From NCBI GenBank assembly GCA_017516285.1, contig JAFXDD010000020.1, positions 16,541 to 80,540 on the forward strand: a stretch of 64,000 nt of DNA, given 5' to 3'. Made by a program: the position numbers and the translations under genes. Below the pieces are notes generated by a model that ran no database searches, was not told the DNA's origin, and was given only the letters and a program-made list of their open reading frames with translations. Below are positions 54,900 to 63,925 of the stretch, piece by piece. Source of the stretch: Lachnospiraceae bacterium (GTDB taxonomy: Bacteria > Bacillota_A > Clostridia > Lachnospirales > Lachnospiraceae). The first letter of the stretch is position 1. Each line of letters opens with the position of its first letter.

Positions 54900-56156
54900 A
54901 TGAAGATTATTGATGTTGTTTGTTCTGCCGGTCGTACCGGTTTCTACTTTGATGACCAGCGCGCTATTAAGCAGGGCGCAGGTCATGATGGTGTATTTTA
55001 TGTTGGCGAGCCTGTTACAGAGGGCTTCCGTTCTGTACGTCAGGCAGGGGAATCTATTTCTGTCATGCTTGTATTAGAGGATGGACAGATTGCTTGCGGT
55101 GACTGTGCTGCGGTTCAGTACTCCGGTGCAGGCGGACGTGACCCGTTATTTTTAGCAGAGGATTTTATTCCCGTCATTGATACCTATATTAAACCGGAAC
55201 TGGTTGGCAAGGAGGCTGATGATTTCCGTGGCCTGTGTGCTATGATGGAGGCTATTCAGGTGGAAGGCAAGCGTTTACATACTGCCATTCGTTATGGTGT
55301 ATCTCAGGCTATTTTGGATGCTGTGGCAAAGGCAACCGGTCGCCTGATGTGTGAAGTTGTAGCGGATGAATATGGTTGCACCGTTTCAGAGGAGCCGATT
55401 GCTATCTTTACCCAGTCCGGTGATGATCGTTATGACAATGCTGATAAGATGATTATCAAGGGTGCGCAGGTTCTTCCACATGCACTTATTAATAATGTAG
55501 AAACGAAGTTGGGACGTAAAGGAGAAAAGCTGGCTGAGTATGTAGCATGGTTGAGAGATCGTATTTTAGAGAACCGCACAGATGCTAACTATAATCCGGT
55601 AATGCATATGGACGTGTACGGAACCATTGGTGCTGCTTTTGGCAACAATAATTACAAGGCAATGGCTGATTACATTGAAGAGCTGGGCAGAATTGCAAAG
55701 CCTTTTAAGCTTCGTATTGAAGGACCTATGGACTGTGACTGTGACAGAGAAACCCAGTTAGTTGCACTGGCAGGCTTAACGAAGGAATTAGATGAGCGTG
55801 GTTGTGATGTAGAGCTGGTTGCTGATGAATGGTGCAATACTCTGGAAGACATCAAGCTTTTTGCTGACCACAAGGCAGGTCATATGGTTCAGATTAAGAC
55901 TCCTGACCTTGGTGGTATCAACAACACTATTGAAGCAGTTCTGTACTGCAAGGAAAAAGGCATTGGTGCTTATCAGGGTGGCACTTGTAATGAAACTGAC
56001 CGCAGCGCACAGGTTTGTGTACATTGTGCAATGGCTACTAAGCCTGTTCAGATTCTGGCAAAGCCTGGTATGGGTGTTGATGAAGGTTATATGATTGTTT
56101 ATAATGAAATGAATCGTATTTTGGCCATGCGTAAGGCGAGAAAGAACCTGAAGTAA
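54900..56156 (+). CDS. mal: Methylaspartate ammonia-lyase
   Basis: A 418-residue enolase-superfamily enzyme eliminating ammonia from 3-methylaspartate to give mesaconate. Metal ligands are the Asp in MHMDVYG, the Glu in RIEGPMD and the Asp in LVADEWCNT. The catalytic Lys is in VQIKTPDLGG. It lies 25 bp after glmE with a GGAGAGAG-type site, so it is co-transcribed. Confidence 0.96.
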   Translation: MKIIDVVCSAGRTGFYFDDQRAIKQGAGHDGVFYVGEPVTEGFRSVRQAGESISVMLVLEDGQIACGDCAAVQYSGAGGRDPLFLAEDFIPVIDTYIKPELVGKEADDFRGLCAMMEAIQVEGKRLHTAIRYGVSQAILDAVAKATGRLMCEVVADEYGCTVSEEPIAIFTQSGDDRYDNADKMIIKGAQVLPHALINNVETKLGRKGEKLAEYVAWLRDRILENRTDANYNPVMHMDVYGTIGAAFGNNNYKAMADYIEELGRIAKPFKLRIEGPMDCDCDRETQLVALAGLTKELDERGCDVELVADEWCNTLEDIKLFADHKAGHMVQIKTPDLGGINNTIEAVLYCKEKGIGAYQGGTCNETDRSAQVCVHCAMATKPVQILAKPGMGVDEGYMIVYNEMNRILAMRKARKNLK

Positions 56157-56228
56157 AGATATTTGTTTTGGACTGTTTTATGTTTGTTTTGTGTATAGAC
56201 ATGCAGTCACAAATATGATATAAATAAT

Positions 56229-56391
56229 ATGTTCGGGGAAACAGGTGCAAGCCCTGTACGAGCCCGTCGCCGTGAGGCACATGAAGAAGTATAAGTCTTA
56301 CCCGATGCCACAGTCGGGAACAAGCCATTGGAGCAATCTGAGAAGGCTGATTTGTATGGTGTCAAGTCGGAATATCCGGACAAATACTCAG
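56229..56391 (+). promoter_or_regulatory. Cobalamin riboswitch
   Basis: Conserved pieces in order: GGGGAAACAGGTGCAAG, then GAGCCCGTCGCCGTGA, ATGCCACAGTCGGGAA, GAAGGCTGA, and the B12-box-like AAGTCGGAATATCCGGAC. The expression platform probably lies in 56391-56452, where AACCG/CGGTT arms occur before the ribosome site. It should repress the two B12-uptake-like genes downstream when cobalamin is abundant. Confidence 0.9.
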
Positions 56392-56452
56392 TGTTACAAC
56401 CGCGAGTGCCGGTTTGCTGGGAATATTTACAATTTCAAAGGAGATAAAGAAC

Positions 56453-56902
56453 ATGAAAATGAAACGTTTTAAAACTAAGTTGTCATGCATCCTTTGTACT
56501 GTGCTGATTGTGGCTATGGCACTGTTTACAACTGCTTGCAGCGACGACACCAATGCAAATGCTGTATCTACGGAAACCGCTGTTATCATGACAGAAGGTG
56601 TGGTTTTGGGAGAAGGAGCGACTGCATTTCACTTTACTGTAGTGGACAAGGATGGCAAGGAAATTACCTGTGAAATCCACACGGACAAGACTACGGTAGG
56701 GGATGCTTTACTGGAGCTGGGGCTGATTGCCGGTGATGAAGGGCCGTATGGTCTTTATGTAAAGACGGTAAACGGCCTGACTGTTGATTACGACAAGGAC
56801 GGCAAATACTGGTCCTTTTATGTAAATGGCGAGTATGGTTCTGCAGGTGTTGATACGACAGAAATCGTAGCAGGTGCAAGCTACGCCTTTAAGGTGGAGT
56901 AG
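56453..56902 (+). CDS. DUF4430/transcobalamin-like lipoprotein
   Basis: A 149-residue lipoprotein. Signal peptide and lipobox TTAC at residues about 19-26, then a domain of about 90 residues (FHFTVVDKDGKEITCEIHTD, WSFYVNGEY) like the transcobalamin C-terminal or DUF4430 fold. Under a cobalamin riboswitch and beside an S component, it is a likely surface cobamide-binding protein. ATG 56453 follows AAGGAGAT. Confidence 0.8.
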   Translation: MKMKRFKTKLSCILCTVLIVAMALFTTACSDDTNANAVSTETAVIMTEGVVLGEGATAFHFTVVDKDGKEITCEIHTDKTTVGDALLELGLIAGDEGPYGLYVKTVNGLTVDYDKDGKYWSFYVNGEYGSAGVDTTEIVAGASYAFKVE

Positions 56903-56904
56903 CC

Positions 56905-57420
56905 GTGAAGCTCACGGTTAGAGAAATGGCAGTTTTTTCTATGCTTGGAGCAGTGATGTATGCCTCCAAGATGATTATGGAGTTTGCACCTAATATACAT
57001 CTTTTGGGTGCATTTATTGTAGCGTTTACAGTCGTTTACAGAAAAAAGGCACTATATCCTATATATATATTCGTGTTGTTAATAGGACTTTTCAATGGGT
57101 TTAATACATGGTGGCTTCCTTATTTGTACATATGGACAGTGCTATGGGGCGTGGTAATGCTTCTGCCTACAAGCATTCCAAAGAAATGGCAGCCGCTTGT
57201 ATATATGACAGTGAGTGCGCTACATGGTTTTTTATATGGCATTTTGTATGCACCGGTACAGGCACTTGTGTTTGGGCTTAGTCTGGAAGGTACTATGACC
57301 TGGATTGTGACAGGGTTACCTTGGGACTTCCTGCATGGGGTGAGCAATTTCTTCTGTGGCATACTGATTGTACCGATTATTACAGTATTACGGCTGGGCG
57401 AGAAAAACGTTGTTCATTAA
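56905..57420 (+). CDS. ECF transporter S component, probably for cobalamin or precursor
   Basis: A 171-residue hydrophobic protein with about six helices. VREMAVFSMLGAVMYASKMIMEF is the usual S-component N-terminus. GTG 56905 starts 2 nt after the lipoprotein stop, so both are translated together under the B12 riboswitch. Substrate is inferred only from that control; the ECF ATPase/T module is elsewhere. Confidence 0.82.
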   Translation: MKLTVREMAVFSMLGAVMYASKMIMEFAPNIHLLGAFIVAFTVVYRKKALYPIYIFVLLIGLFNGFNTWWLPYLYIWTVLWGVVMLLPTSIPKKWQPLVYMTVSALHGFLYGILYAPVQALVFGLSLEGTMTWIVTGLPWDFLHGVSNFFCGILIVPIITVLRLGEKNVVH

Positions 57421-57446
57421 TTTTAAAATTGCATAGGTTTAAAGAG

Positions 57447-57477
57447 GCCGGAGTTTACATGACTCCGGCTTAAATTT
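57447..57477 (+). terminator. Terminator after the ECF gene
   Basis: GCCGGAGT (57447-57454) and ACTCCGGC (57462-57469) around a 7-nt loop, then TTAAATTT. Confidence 0.75.
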
Positions 57478-57560
57478 AATGAATTTTTAATAGACCTTCA
57501 TACGAATATGTGATAATATAAATATACTATATTTTTTTGAAAAGGAGTTTTAACTTACAT

Positions 57561-58871
57561 ATGGACGAAGACGCCAGTACAATTATTTTTATGATTTTGT
57601 TACAAGTAGTATTAATTGCATTAAATGCAGTATTTGCCTGTGCCGAGATTGCCATTATTTCTATCAATGACAATAAGCTGGCAAAGATGGCAGCAGAGGG
57701 TGATAAGCGAGCAGTACGATTGGCCCGACTTACCAGCCAGCCGGCCAGATTTTTGGCTACGATTCAGGTGGCCATTACCCTATCCGGATTTTTGGGCAGT
57801 GCTTTTGCTGCAGAGAATTTTTCCGGAGTTCTGGTAGACTGGGTGATAGGAATGGGTGTTCCGATATCCGCAGAGGTGCTTGATTCCATTGCTGTTATTC
57901 TTATTACGATTATATTATCTTATTTTACACTTGTATTTGGCGAGCTGGTGCCAAAGCAGGTGGCAATGCGTAAGGCGGAACCGCTTGCACTGGCTATGTC
58001 AGGCCTGATTAGCAGTATTGCAAAGGCTTTTGCTCCATTGGTAAGTTTTTTGACTTTTTCAACCAATGCAGTTTTGCGGTTGTTTGGTATAGACCCTAAT
58101 GCGGTGGATGACGAGGTGAGCGAAGAGGAAATCCGCATGATGGTAGAAGTGGGCAGCGAAAAGGGAACCATTGACCATGATGAGCGAGAGTTTATTCAGA
58201 ATGTTTTTGAGTTTGATGATATTTTTGCTGAGGACATTGTTACCCGTAGGACAGATGTGATTATGCTGGATCTGGAGGATTCCATGGAGGAATGGAAGGA
58301 TATCATTTATAGCGCAAGACATACACGTTTTCCGGTTTGCGATGGTTCCGTGGACAAGATTGTGGGTATTTTAAACTCCAAGGAATATTTTCGCTTAGAA
58401 GACCGTAGCCGTGAAAATGTGCTGGAGCAGGCAGTCAGACCGGCGTACTTTGTTCCTAATAGAATAAAGGCGGATACCTTATTCCGCAATATGAAAAAAG
58501 AAAGACAGGCCATGGCAGTAGTACTCAACGAATACGGCGGCATGACCGGCATTATCACAATCAACGATTTGGTAGAGCAATTGGTAGGTGATTTGAGCTA
58601 TGATGGTGAAGCCGAGGAAGCACCGCTTATCGAGCAGATAGACGACAGCACATGGAAAATTCACGGCAGTGCTCTTTTAGAGGACGTGTCAGAGGCACTT
58701 GGAGTGTCCTTTAACTGTGAGGAATATGATACCTTTAACGGCCTGATTTTCCAGGCCATGGGAAGTGTGCCGGAGGAGGGCGCTGATATTGAGCTGCAAA
58801 TCGATGGTTTGGTGATAAAGGTGCTGGAGATTAAGAAGCATCAGGTAGAGACCGCGTTGGTGCGGAGATGA
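57561..58871 (+). CDS. CNNM/CorC-HlyC-type membrane protein (hemolysin family)
   Basis: 436 residues. A DUF21 membrane domain (about 1-190, with PARFLATIQVAITLSGFLGSAFA), two CBS domains (about 205-340) and a CorC/HlyC C-terminal domain follow. Members move or sense Mg2+/Co2+ or Na+. The 'hemolysin' name is historical. AAGGAG is 13 nt before ATG 57561, slightly far; no better start exists. Confidence 0.9.
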   Translation: MDEDASTIIFMILLQVVLIALNAVFACAEIAIISINDNKLAKMAAEGDKRAVRLARLTSQPARFLATIQVAITLSGFLGSAFAAENFSGVLVDWVIGMGVPISAEVLDSIAVILITIILSYFTLVFGELVPKQVAMRKAEPLALAMSGLISSIAKAFAPLVSFLTFSTNAVLRLFGIDPNAVDDEVSEEEIRMMVEVGSEKGTIDHDEREFIQNVFEFDDIFAEDIVTRRTDVIMLDLEDSMEEWKDIIYSARHTRFPVCDGSVDKIVGILNSKEYFRLEDRSRENVLEQAVRPAYFVPNRIKADTLFRNMKKERQAMAVVLNEYGGMTGIITINDLVEQLVGDLSYDGEAEEAPLIEQIDDSTWKIHGSALLEDVSEALGVSFNCEEYDTFNGLIFQAMGSVPEEGADIELQIDGLVIKVLEIKKHQVETALVRR

Positions 58872-58878
58872 TTTAAGG

Positions 58879-58920
58879 AGATGTATCTAGAATGGCAGTC
58901 ATTCTGATACATCTTCTTTT
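58879..58920. terminator. Bidirectional terminator between convergent genes
   Basis: Long arms 58879-58894 and 58900-58914 (AGATGTATC...GAATG with one bulged T) with flanking T-run TTCTTTTT on the rightward side. Confidence 0.8.
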
Positions 58921-59615
58921 TAATCACAAATCACACCATCCACATCCTTCACATTGCAAATAGTATTCAGGTATGTATTTCCGAGCTTGCTTTTATCGCA
59001 GAGAATATAGCAGCGTTTGGAGTTTTTTATCATAATTTTGCGGATGGAATTCTCCAGGATGGAAGCATCGGTCACTGCCCCATCGTCAGAGATACCACGG
59101 CAGGAGATGAAGGCAATGTCGGCGTTATAATTTTGCAGGGTGCGCTCCGCATCTGTACCTACGTAGGACAGGGTGTCCAGAGTCATTTCACCGCCTACAC
59201 AGAGGGTGCGGATACCCATGGTAGCCAGTGCAATGGCGGACTGTGCACCATTGGTAATTACAAAAAGGTTTTTAAATTGGGTAAGGTGGGGCAGTAAATA
59301 GTCGGTGGTGGTAGATGCATCCAGCATGACGGCGTACCCATCCTTTATCAGGGAAGCCGCCTTAATGGCAATTTGCTTCTTTTCTTCATTATGCTCTAAA
59401 TCACGGATAAAGCGGGGAATACGCTTGTCTGGTGCATTTTTCTTCAAACTGACGAGGCCTCTTTTGCAAAGAAGGAGGTCTTTTTGTTTGAGGTCAATAA
59501 TATCACGGCGGACAGTAGGCTCACTGATAAAGAGTTTGGCAGCAAGTTCCTGTACGGTATGATCCCGCTCTGATAAAAGTCTGATGTAATCGTTTTCTCT
59601 TTTGTAAGAAGACAT
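58920..59615 (-). CDS. DeoR/GlpR-family transcriptional repressor
   Basis: 231 residues. The N-terminal HTH is TVQELAAKLFISEPTVRRDI. The C-terminal DeoRC sensor (DASTTTDYLLPHL, ITNGAQSAIALA, CVGGEMTLDTLSYVG) should bind a phosphorylated sugar or related metabolite. ATG 59615 follows GGAG by 7 nt. It is divergent from the dehydrogenase/malic enzyme pair and probably controls it. Confidence 0.9.
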   Translation of the reverse strand: MSSYKRENDYIRLLSERDHTVQELAAKLFISEPTVRRDIIDLKQKDLLLCKRGLVSLKKNAPDKRIPRFIRDLEHNEEKKQIAIKAASLIKDGYAVMLDASTTTDYLLPHLTQFKNLFVITNGAQSAIALATMGIRTLCVGGEMTLDTLSYVGTDAERTLQNYNADIAFISCRGISDDGAVTDASILENSIRKIMIKNSKRCYILCDKSKLGNTYLNTICNVKDVDGVICD

Positions 59616-59645
59616 ATAATCACTCCAATAATCATTTTTGTAAAT

Positions 59646-59675
59646 ATTATAATCAATTTGTGATTGTATTGTCAA
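59646..59675 (-). promoter_or_regulatory. Promoter of the DeoR-type gene
   Basis: TTGACA, an 18-bp spacer, TATAAT read leftward. AATCA/TGATT half-sites lie between the two boxes and could be an operator. Confidence 0.65.
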
Positions 59676-59690
59676 TATGTTCCAGAAATA

Positions 59691-59719
59691 TTGATTAGGA
59701 TTTGATTTTGTTATATGAT
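59691..59719 (+). promoter_or_regulatory. Promoter of the dehydrogenase/malic enzyme operon
   Basis: TTGATT (59691-59696), a 17-bp spacer, TATGAT (59714-59719). Confidence 0.55.
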
Positions 59720-59750
59720 AAAGCCAAACAAAAATATAAGGAGATACAAA

Positions 59751-60866
59751 ATGGACGAAAAAAGAAGTTATGTTGGTTGGGAGCTTATTACAAACTTTGT
59801 AATTGATGCTTTTGTAGGTTACGGCATTCCTAGAGAGGATGCAGAAATTTGTGCAGATGTTTTACTGGAGTCTGATAAAAGAGGTATTGAATCTCATGGT
59901 GTAAATCGTTTCAAACCGATTTATCTTGACCGCATCAAGGCAGGCATTCAGAATCCTGTTACCAATATTGAGATTGTGAAGGATTTTGCAGCAACAGCGG
60001 TACTTGACGGTCATGACGGCATGGGTCAGGTTGTCAGCCACAAGGCTATGAGCATGGCAATTGAAAAGGCCAAGAAATATGGTATCGGTATGACGGTAGT
60101 ACGTAATTCCTGCCACTATGGTATTGCAGGTTATTATGCTACTATGGCTACCAAGGAAGGATTAATCGGTATGACAGGTACGAATGCACGTCCGTCTATT
60201 GCACCTACTTTTGGTGTGGAAAATATGCTTGGTACTAACCCTCTTACCGTTGGTTTCCCTACCGATGAAGAGTTCCCATTCGTATTAGACTGTGCCACTT
60301 CTATTACACAGCGCGGCAAGATTGAATATTATGCGCGTATGGGTATGGACACTCCTGCCGGCATGGTTGTTGGCCGTGATGGCAAGGCTCATACAGATTC
60401 TGTTGCAATTTTAGATGAATTAAATACTGCACAGGCTGCACTTGCGCCGCTTGGTGGTATCGGTGAAGACCTTGCAGGTTATAAGGGTTACGGTTACGCT
60501 ACCGTTGTAGAAGTGTTATCTGCAGCACTTCAGCAGGGTAATTTCCTCCGTGCACTTTCCGGTATCGGTGCAAACGGCGAAAAGGTTCCATTCCATTTAG
60601 GACACTGGTTTATTGCTATTGACCCTGAAGCATTTATGGGTCTGGAATCCTTTAAAAAGACCTGTGGTGATATCCTTCGCGATTTGCGTGGTTCCGAGAA
60701 GGCTCCTGGTTGCGACCGTATCTATACAGCAGGTGAGAAGGAATATCTGACCTGGTGTGAGAGAAAGGTTACCGGTGTTAAGATTAATCCGGCGGTTCAG
60801 AAGGAGATCATTGCCGTACGTGATGAGTTAGGTCTGACACAGTACAAGTTCCCGTTCGAGGACTAA
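59751..60866 (+). CDS. Ldh2/MDH2-family NAD(P)-dependent oxidoreductase (malate/L-lactate/ureidoglycolate type)
   Basis: 371 residues of the non-Rossmann Ldh2 family. ESHGVNRF near the N-terminus, RNSCHYGIAGYYA, TNARPSIAPTFG and the catalytic-region PLTVGFPT are visible. Members act on malate, L-lactate, sulfolactate, ureidoglycolate or 2,3-diketogulonate. Pairing with malic enzyme favours malate, but this is inference. ATG 59751 follows AAGGAG. Confidence 0.88.
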   Translation: MDEKRSYVGWELITNFVIDAFVGYGIPREDAEICADVLLESDKRGIESHGVNRFKPIYLDRIKAGIQNPVTNIEIVKDFAATAVLDGHDGMGQVVSHKAMSMAIEKAKKYGIGMTVVRNSCHYGIAGYYATMATKEGLIGMTGTNARPSIAPTFGVENMLGTNPLTVGFPTDEEFPFVLDCATSITQRGKIEYYARMGMDTPAGMVVGRDGKAHTDSVAILDELNTAQAALAPLGGIGEDLAGYKGYGYATVVEVLSAALQQGNFLRALSGIGANGEKVPFHLGHWFIAIDPEAFMGLESFKKTCGDILRDLRGSEKAPGCDRIYTAGEKEYLTWCERKVTGVKINPAVQKEIIAVRDELGLTQYKFPFED

Positions 60867-60894
60867 GCATACATATTGAGAGAGGATTATCAAA

Positions 60895-62067
60895 ATGGAT
60901 ATTAAACAGGAATCTTTACAGAAGCATTATGAGTGGAACGGCAAGATTGAGGTCGTATCCCGTTGTGAGATAAACGACCGTCATGACCTTTCCTTAGCAT
61001 ATACACCGGGTGTTGCAGAGGCTTGTCTGGTAATTAATAAGGACGTGGATAAATCTTATGAATTGACACGTCGTAACAATCTGGTGGCTGTTATTACCGA
61101 CGGTACAGCAGTGCTGGGTCTTGGCGATATCGGTCCGGAAGCGGGCATGCCGGTTATGGAAGGAAAATGTGCCCTTTTCAAAACATTCGCTGACGTAGAT
61201 GCATTTCCTATTTGCATACGCAGCAAGGATGTGGATGAGCTGGTACGTACTATTTATTTGATTTCCGGATCCTTCGGTGGTATTAACTTAGAGGATATTG
61301 CTGCACCTAGATGCTTTGAAATTGAGCGTAAATTAAAGGAAATCTGCGACATTCCGGTATTTCATGATGACCAGCATGGTACCGCTATCGTAGTAGCTGC
61401 GGCACATTTAAATGCACTCCGTGTGGTTAAGAAGGATATCGGAGAAGTAAAGGTGGTTATTAACGGTGCCGGCAGTGCAGGTATTGCCATCGGTAAGCAT
61501 TTATTAAATATGGGTGTAAAGCACCTTACAATGGTAGACCGTTTCGGAATTATCTGCAAGGGCATGGAAGGCTTAAATCCGGCACATGCAGAAATGGCAG
61601 AGCTCACCAATTTAGAGCACAGGAAAGGTAATCTGGCGGATGCCATGAAGGGCGCTGACGTATTTATAGGCGTGTCCGCTCCAAATATTGTCAGTGAGGA
61701 GATGGTGCAGTCCATGGCGAAGGATGCCATTGTGTTCCCTATGGCAAACCCGACACCGGAAATCATGCCGGACAAGGCTAAGGCAGCAGGAGCCCGCGTG
61801 GTTGGTACCGGCCGCAGTGACTTCCCGAACCAGATCAATAATGTATTGGCTTTCCCGGGTATTTTCCGTGGTGCATTAGATTGCAGAGCAACCTGTATCA
61901 ACGAAGAAATGAAAGTTGCTACTTCCTATGCACTGGCTTCCCTTATTTCTGATGAGGAGTTAAGTGAGGAAAATATCATTGCACCGGCACTGGATAAGAG
62001 GGTAGCCAAGGTGGTGGCAGAAGCTGTTGTAAAAGCAGCCAAGGAAACCGGTGTTGCAAGAATTTAA
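60895..62067 (+). CDS. NAD(P)-dependent malic enzyme
   Basis: 390 residues, the short bacterial form without the phosphotransacetylase domain. Motifs are [11 protein letters not shown], the catalytic-region GKCALFKTF, metal site [11 protein letters not shown], and the nucleotide fold [14 protein letters not shown]. It decarboxylates malate to pyruvate. Co-transcribed with the preceding dehydrogenase. Confidence 0.94.
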   Translation: MDIKQESLQKHYEWNGKIEVVSRCEINDRHDLSLAYTPGVAEACLVINKDVDKSYELTRRNNLVAVITDGTAVLGLGDIGPEAGMPVMEGKCALFKTFADVDAFPICIRSKDVDELVRTIYLISGSFGGINLEDIAAPRCFEIERKLKEICDIPVFHDDQHGTAIVVAAAHLNALRVVKKDIGEVKVVINGAGSAGIAIGKHLLNMGVKHLTMVDRFGIICKGMEGLNPAHAEMAELTNLEHRKGNLADAMKGADVFIGVSAPNIVSEEMVQSMAKDAIVFPMANPTPEIMPDKAKAAGARVVGTGRSDFPNQINNVLAFPGIFRGALDCRATCINEEMKVATSYALASLISDEELSEENIIAPALDKRVAKVVAEAVVKAAKETGVARI

Positions 62068-62096
62068 TCGTTTATTACTTATATAGTTCCTAATAT

Positions 62097-62168
62097 AAAA
62101 ATGGATTTCTTAAGTGGCGGAATTTTGACATAATGTTCGAAAGGCACTTGCTTAAGGAATCCATTTTT
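62097..62168. terminator. Long imperfect hairpin, terminator or MITE-like
   Basis: 18-bp arms AAAAATGGATTTCTTAAG (62097-62114) and CTTAAGGAATCCATTTTT (62151-62168) with one G-U and a 36-nt loop, followed by T-rich DNA. It terminates the malic enzyme operon or regulates the MgtC gene; its symmetrical ends could also be a tiny mobile repeat. Confidence 0.6.
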
Positions 62169-62210
62169 GATATAATATTATATTAATTAATTACAAGGAG
62201 AAAAGAATTT

Positions 62211-62903
62211 ATGTGGGATTCAGTAGTAGAAATTTTTAGAGGATGGAGCTTATTATCCATGTTTTTGCGTCTGTTTTTGGCAATGCTTGCAGGAAGCATT
62301 ATCGGTATAGACCGCGGTATGAAGCGTAGAGGTGCGGGGATTAAGACCCATGTTATTGTATGTCTTGGCGCCGCCATTGTTATGATGACCAGTCAGTATA
62401 TGATGCAGATTTATCCGGATGCCGCTGATTTGGGGCGTATGGGAGCACAGGTTATCAGTGGTGTCGGTTTCTTAGGTGTAGGAACCATTATTGTTACCGG
62501 TAGAAATCAGGTAAAAGGTCTGACCACAGCAGCCGGTCTTTGGACCTGTGCCTGTGTGGGACTGGCAGCGGGTATCGGTTACATAGAAGGTGTGTTGCTT
62601 TGTTTGTTCTTTGTTTTGTTTACTTTCAGGGTGTTAAATAGTGTAGACTATATGCTTCAGAAAAACAGCAAGGTATTTGACATTTATCTGGAGTTTTACA
62701 ACAATAGAAGCGTGATTCAATTTAAAGAGCAGCTCCATGCAGAGGGCTTTAAGCTGGCAGTGTTTGACCTGACCAAAAGTAAGATTAAAGGCGAAGGTCC
62801 AAGTGCAGTTGCAACCATTGAAGTAGATGAAAAAAGAAAACGCCCTATGTTAGTAGAAATACTGAGAAATATTGAAGGCGTGAAGTTTGTAGAGGAGTTA
62901 TAA
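62211..62903 (+). CDS. MgtC/SapB-family membrane protein
   Basis: 230 residues. The N-terminal membrane domain has RLFLAMLAGSIIGIDRG, HVIVCLGAAIVMMTSQY and GVGFLGVGTII, all MgtC signatures. The C-terminal 80 residues look like the soluble ACT-like domain. Linked to Mg2+ limitation or membrane energetics in other bacteria. Confidence 0.9.
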   Translation: MWDSVVEIFRGWSLLSMFLRLFLAMLAGSIIGIDRGMKRRGAGIKTHVIVCLGAAIVMMTSQYMMQIYPDAADLGRMGAQVISGVGFLGVGTIIVTGRNQVKGLTTAAGLWTCACVGLAAGIGYIEGVLLCLFFVLFTFRVLNSVDYMLQKNSKVFDIYLEFYNNRSVIQFKEQLHAEGFKLAVFDLTKSKIKGEGPSAVATIEVDEKRKRPMLVEILRNIEGVKFVEEL

Positions 62904-62908
62904 ATACT

Positions 62909-63856
62909 ATGGCATTATTAAAGTTACGACCAAGTTTTAAAGACTATTTATGGGGCGGTCACCGCTTAGTTGAGAAGTATAACAAGCAGTACGAGGGAGA
63001 TATTTTAGCGGAGTGCTGGGAGTTGTCCTGCCATCCGGATGGGCCGTGTTATATTGAAAATGGGGAGTATAAGGGTCAGACATTGGCTACATTTATTGAG
63101 GCAGAGGGGCGTCAAGTACTGGGTACCAACTGTGCCCGTTTTGAGAACTTTCCGATACTTGTGAAGTTTATTGATGCAAGGGACAATTTATCTATTCAGG
63201 TGCATCCAAATGATACTTATGCGTTAGAGAAAGAAGGTCAGTACGGCAAGACAGAGATGTGGTATGTGATGGACTGCGAGCCGGGCGCATTTTTATACTA
63301 TGGCTTTAAGCAGGAAATCAGCAAGGAAGAGTTTGCAGAGCGTATTGCCAATGATACTTTATTAGAGGTATTGAATAAGGTGGAAGTGCAGAAGGGGGAT
63401 GTTTTTTTCATTGAAGCAGGTACCCTGCATGCTATTGGCAAGGGTATCTTGATTGCAGAAATTCAGCAGAACTCTAATCTGACCTATCGCGTGTATGATT
63501 ATGGTCGTGTGGGTGCTGACGGCAAAAAGCGTGATTTACATATTGAAAAGGCACTAGAGGTCACTGACAGAGTGCCTATGTTAAAGAGTAAGAATGCAAA
63601 TCCTCATATTGCAGACTGCGAATATTTTACCGTAGATAAGCTCAGTATGGATGGCCAGCTCATGAGCTGTATGAGCGGCAGGGTCAGCGAGAAAAGCTTT
63701 GTAAGCGTACTGTTTACAGAGGGCGCTGGCAGCATCAGCTGTGGCGGAGAGGAGCTTACATTTAAAAAGGGTGACAGCTTCTTTATGACAGCAGGCAGTG
63801 GAGATTATACGATACAGGGTCAGTGCGAGGCACTGGTTACTACGGTGAGGGAGTAA
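62909..63856 (+). CDS. manA: Mannose-6-phosphate isomerase, class I short form
   Basis: 315 residues. Zinc ligands Gln/His in SIQVHPND, Glu in GKTEMWYV and a later His in EAGTLHAIGKG are visible, with EIQQNSNLTYRVYDYGR typical of Firmicute ManA. It links mannose-6-P and fructose-6-P. The start lies 5 nt after the MgtC stop. Confidence 0.95.
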   Translation: MALLKLRPSFKDYLWGGHRLVEKYNKQYEGDILAECWELSCHPDGPCYIENGEYKGQTLATFIEAEGRQVLGTNCARFENFPILVKFIDARDNLSIQVHPNDTYALEKEGQYGKTEMWYVMDCEPGAFLYYGFKQEISKEEFAERIANDTLLEVLNKVEVQKGDVFFIEAGTLHAIGKGILIAEIQQNSNLTYRVYDYGRVGADGKKRDLHIEKALEVTDRVPMLKSKNANPHIADCEYFTVDKLSMDGQLMSCMSGRVSEKSFVSVLFTEGAGSISCGGEELTFKKGDSFFMTAGSGDYTIQGQCEALVTTVRE

Positions 63857-63892
63857 TGTAGGGGCTGTAAAAAAACAGTCTTAAAATAAGGC

Positions 63893-63925
63893 ACCCTGCC
63901 GTGATAATCGCGGCAGGGTCTTTCA
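63893..63925 (+). terminator. Terminator after manA
   Basis: ACCCTGCCG (63893-63901) pairs with CGGCAGGGT (63911-63919), followed by CTTTC. The remaining 75 bases show no gene. Confidence 0.8.

Noticed and set aside
57561..58871. Hemolysin
   Set aside because: The domain set (DUF21, CBS, CorC/HlyC) indicates an ion transporter or sensor, not a toxin.
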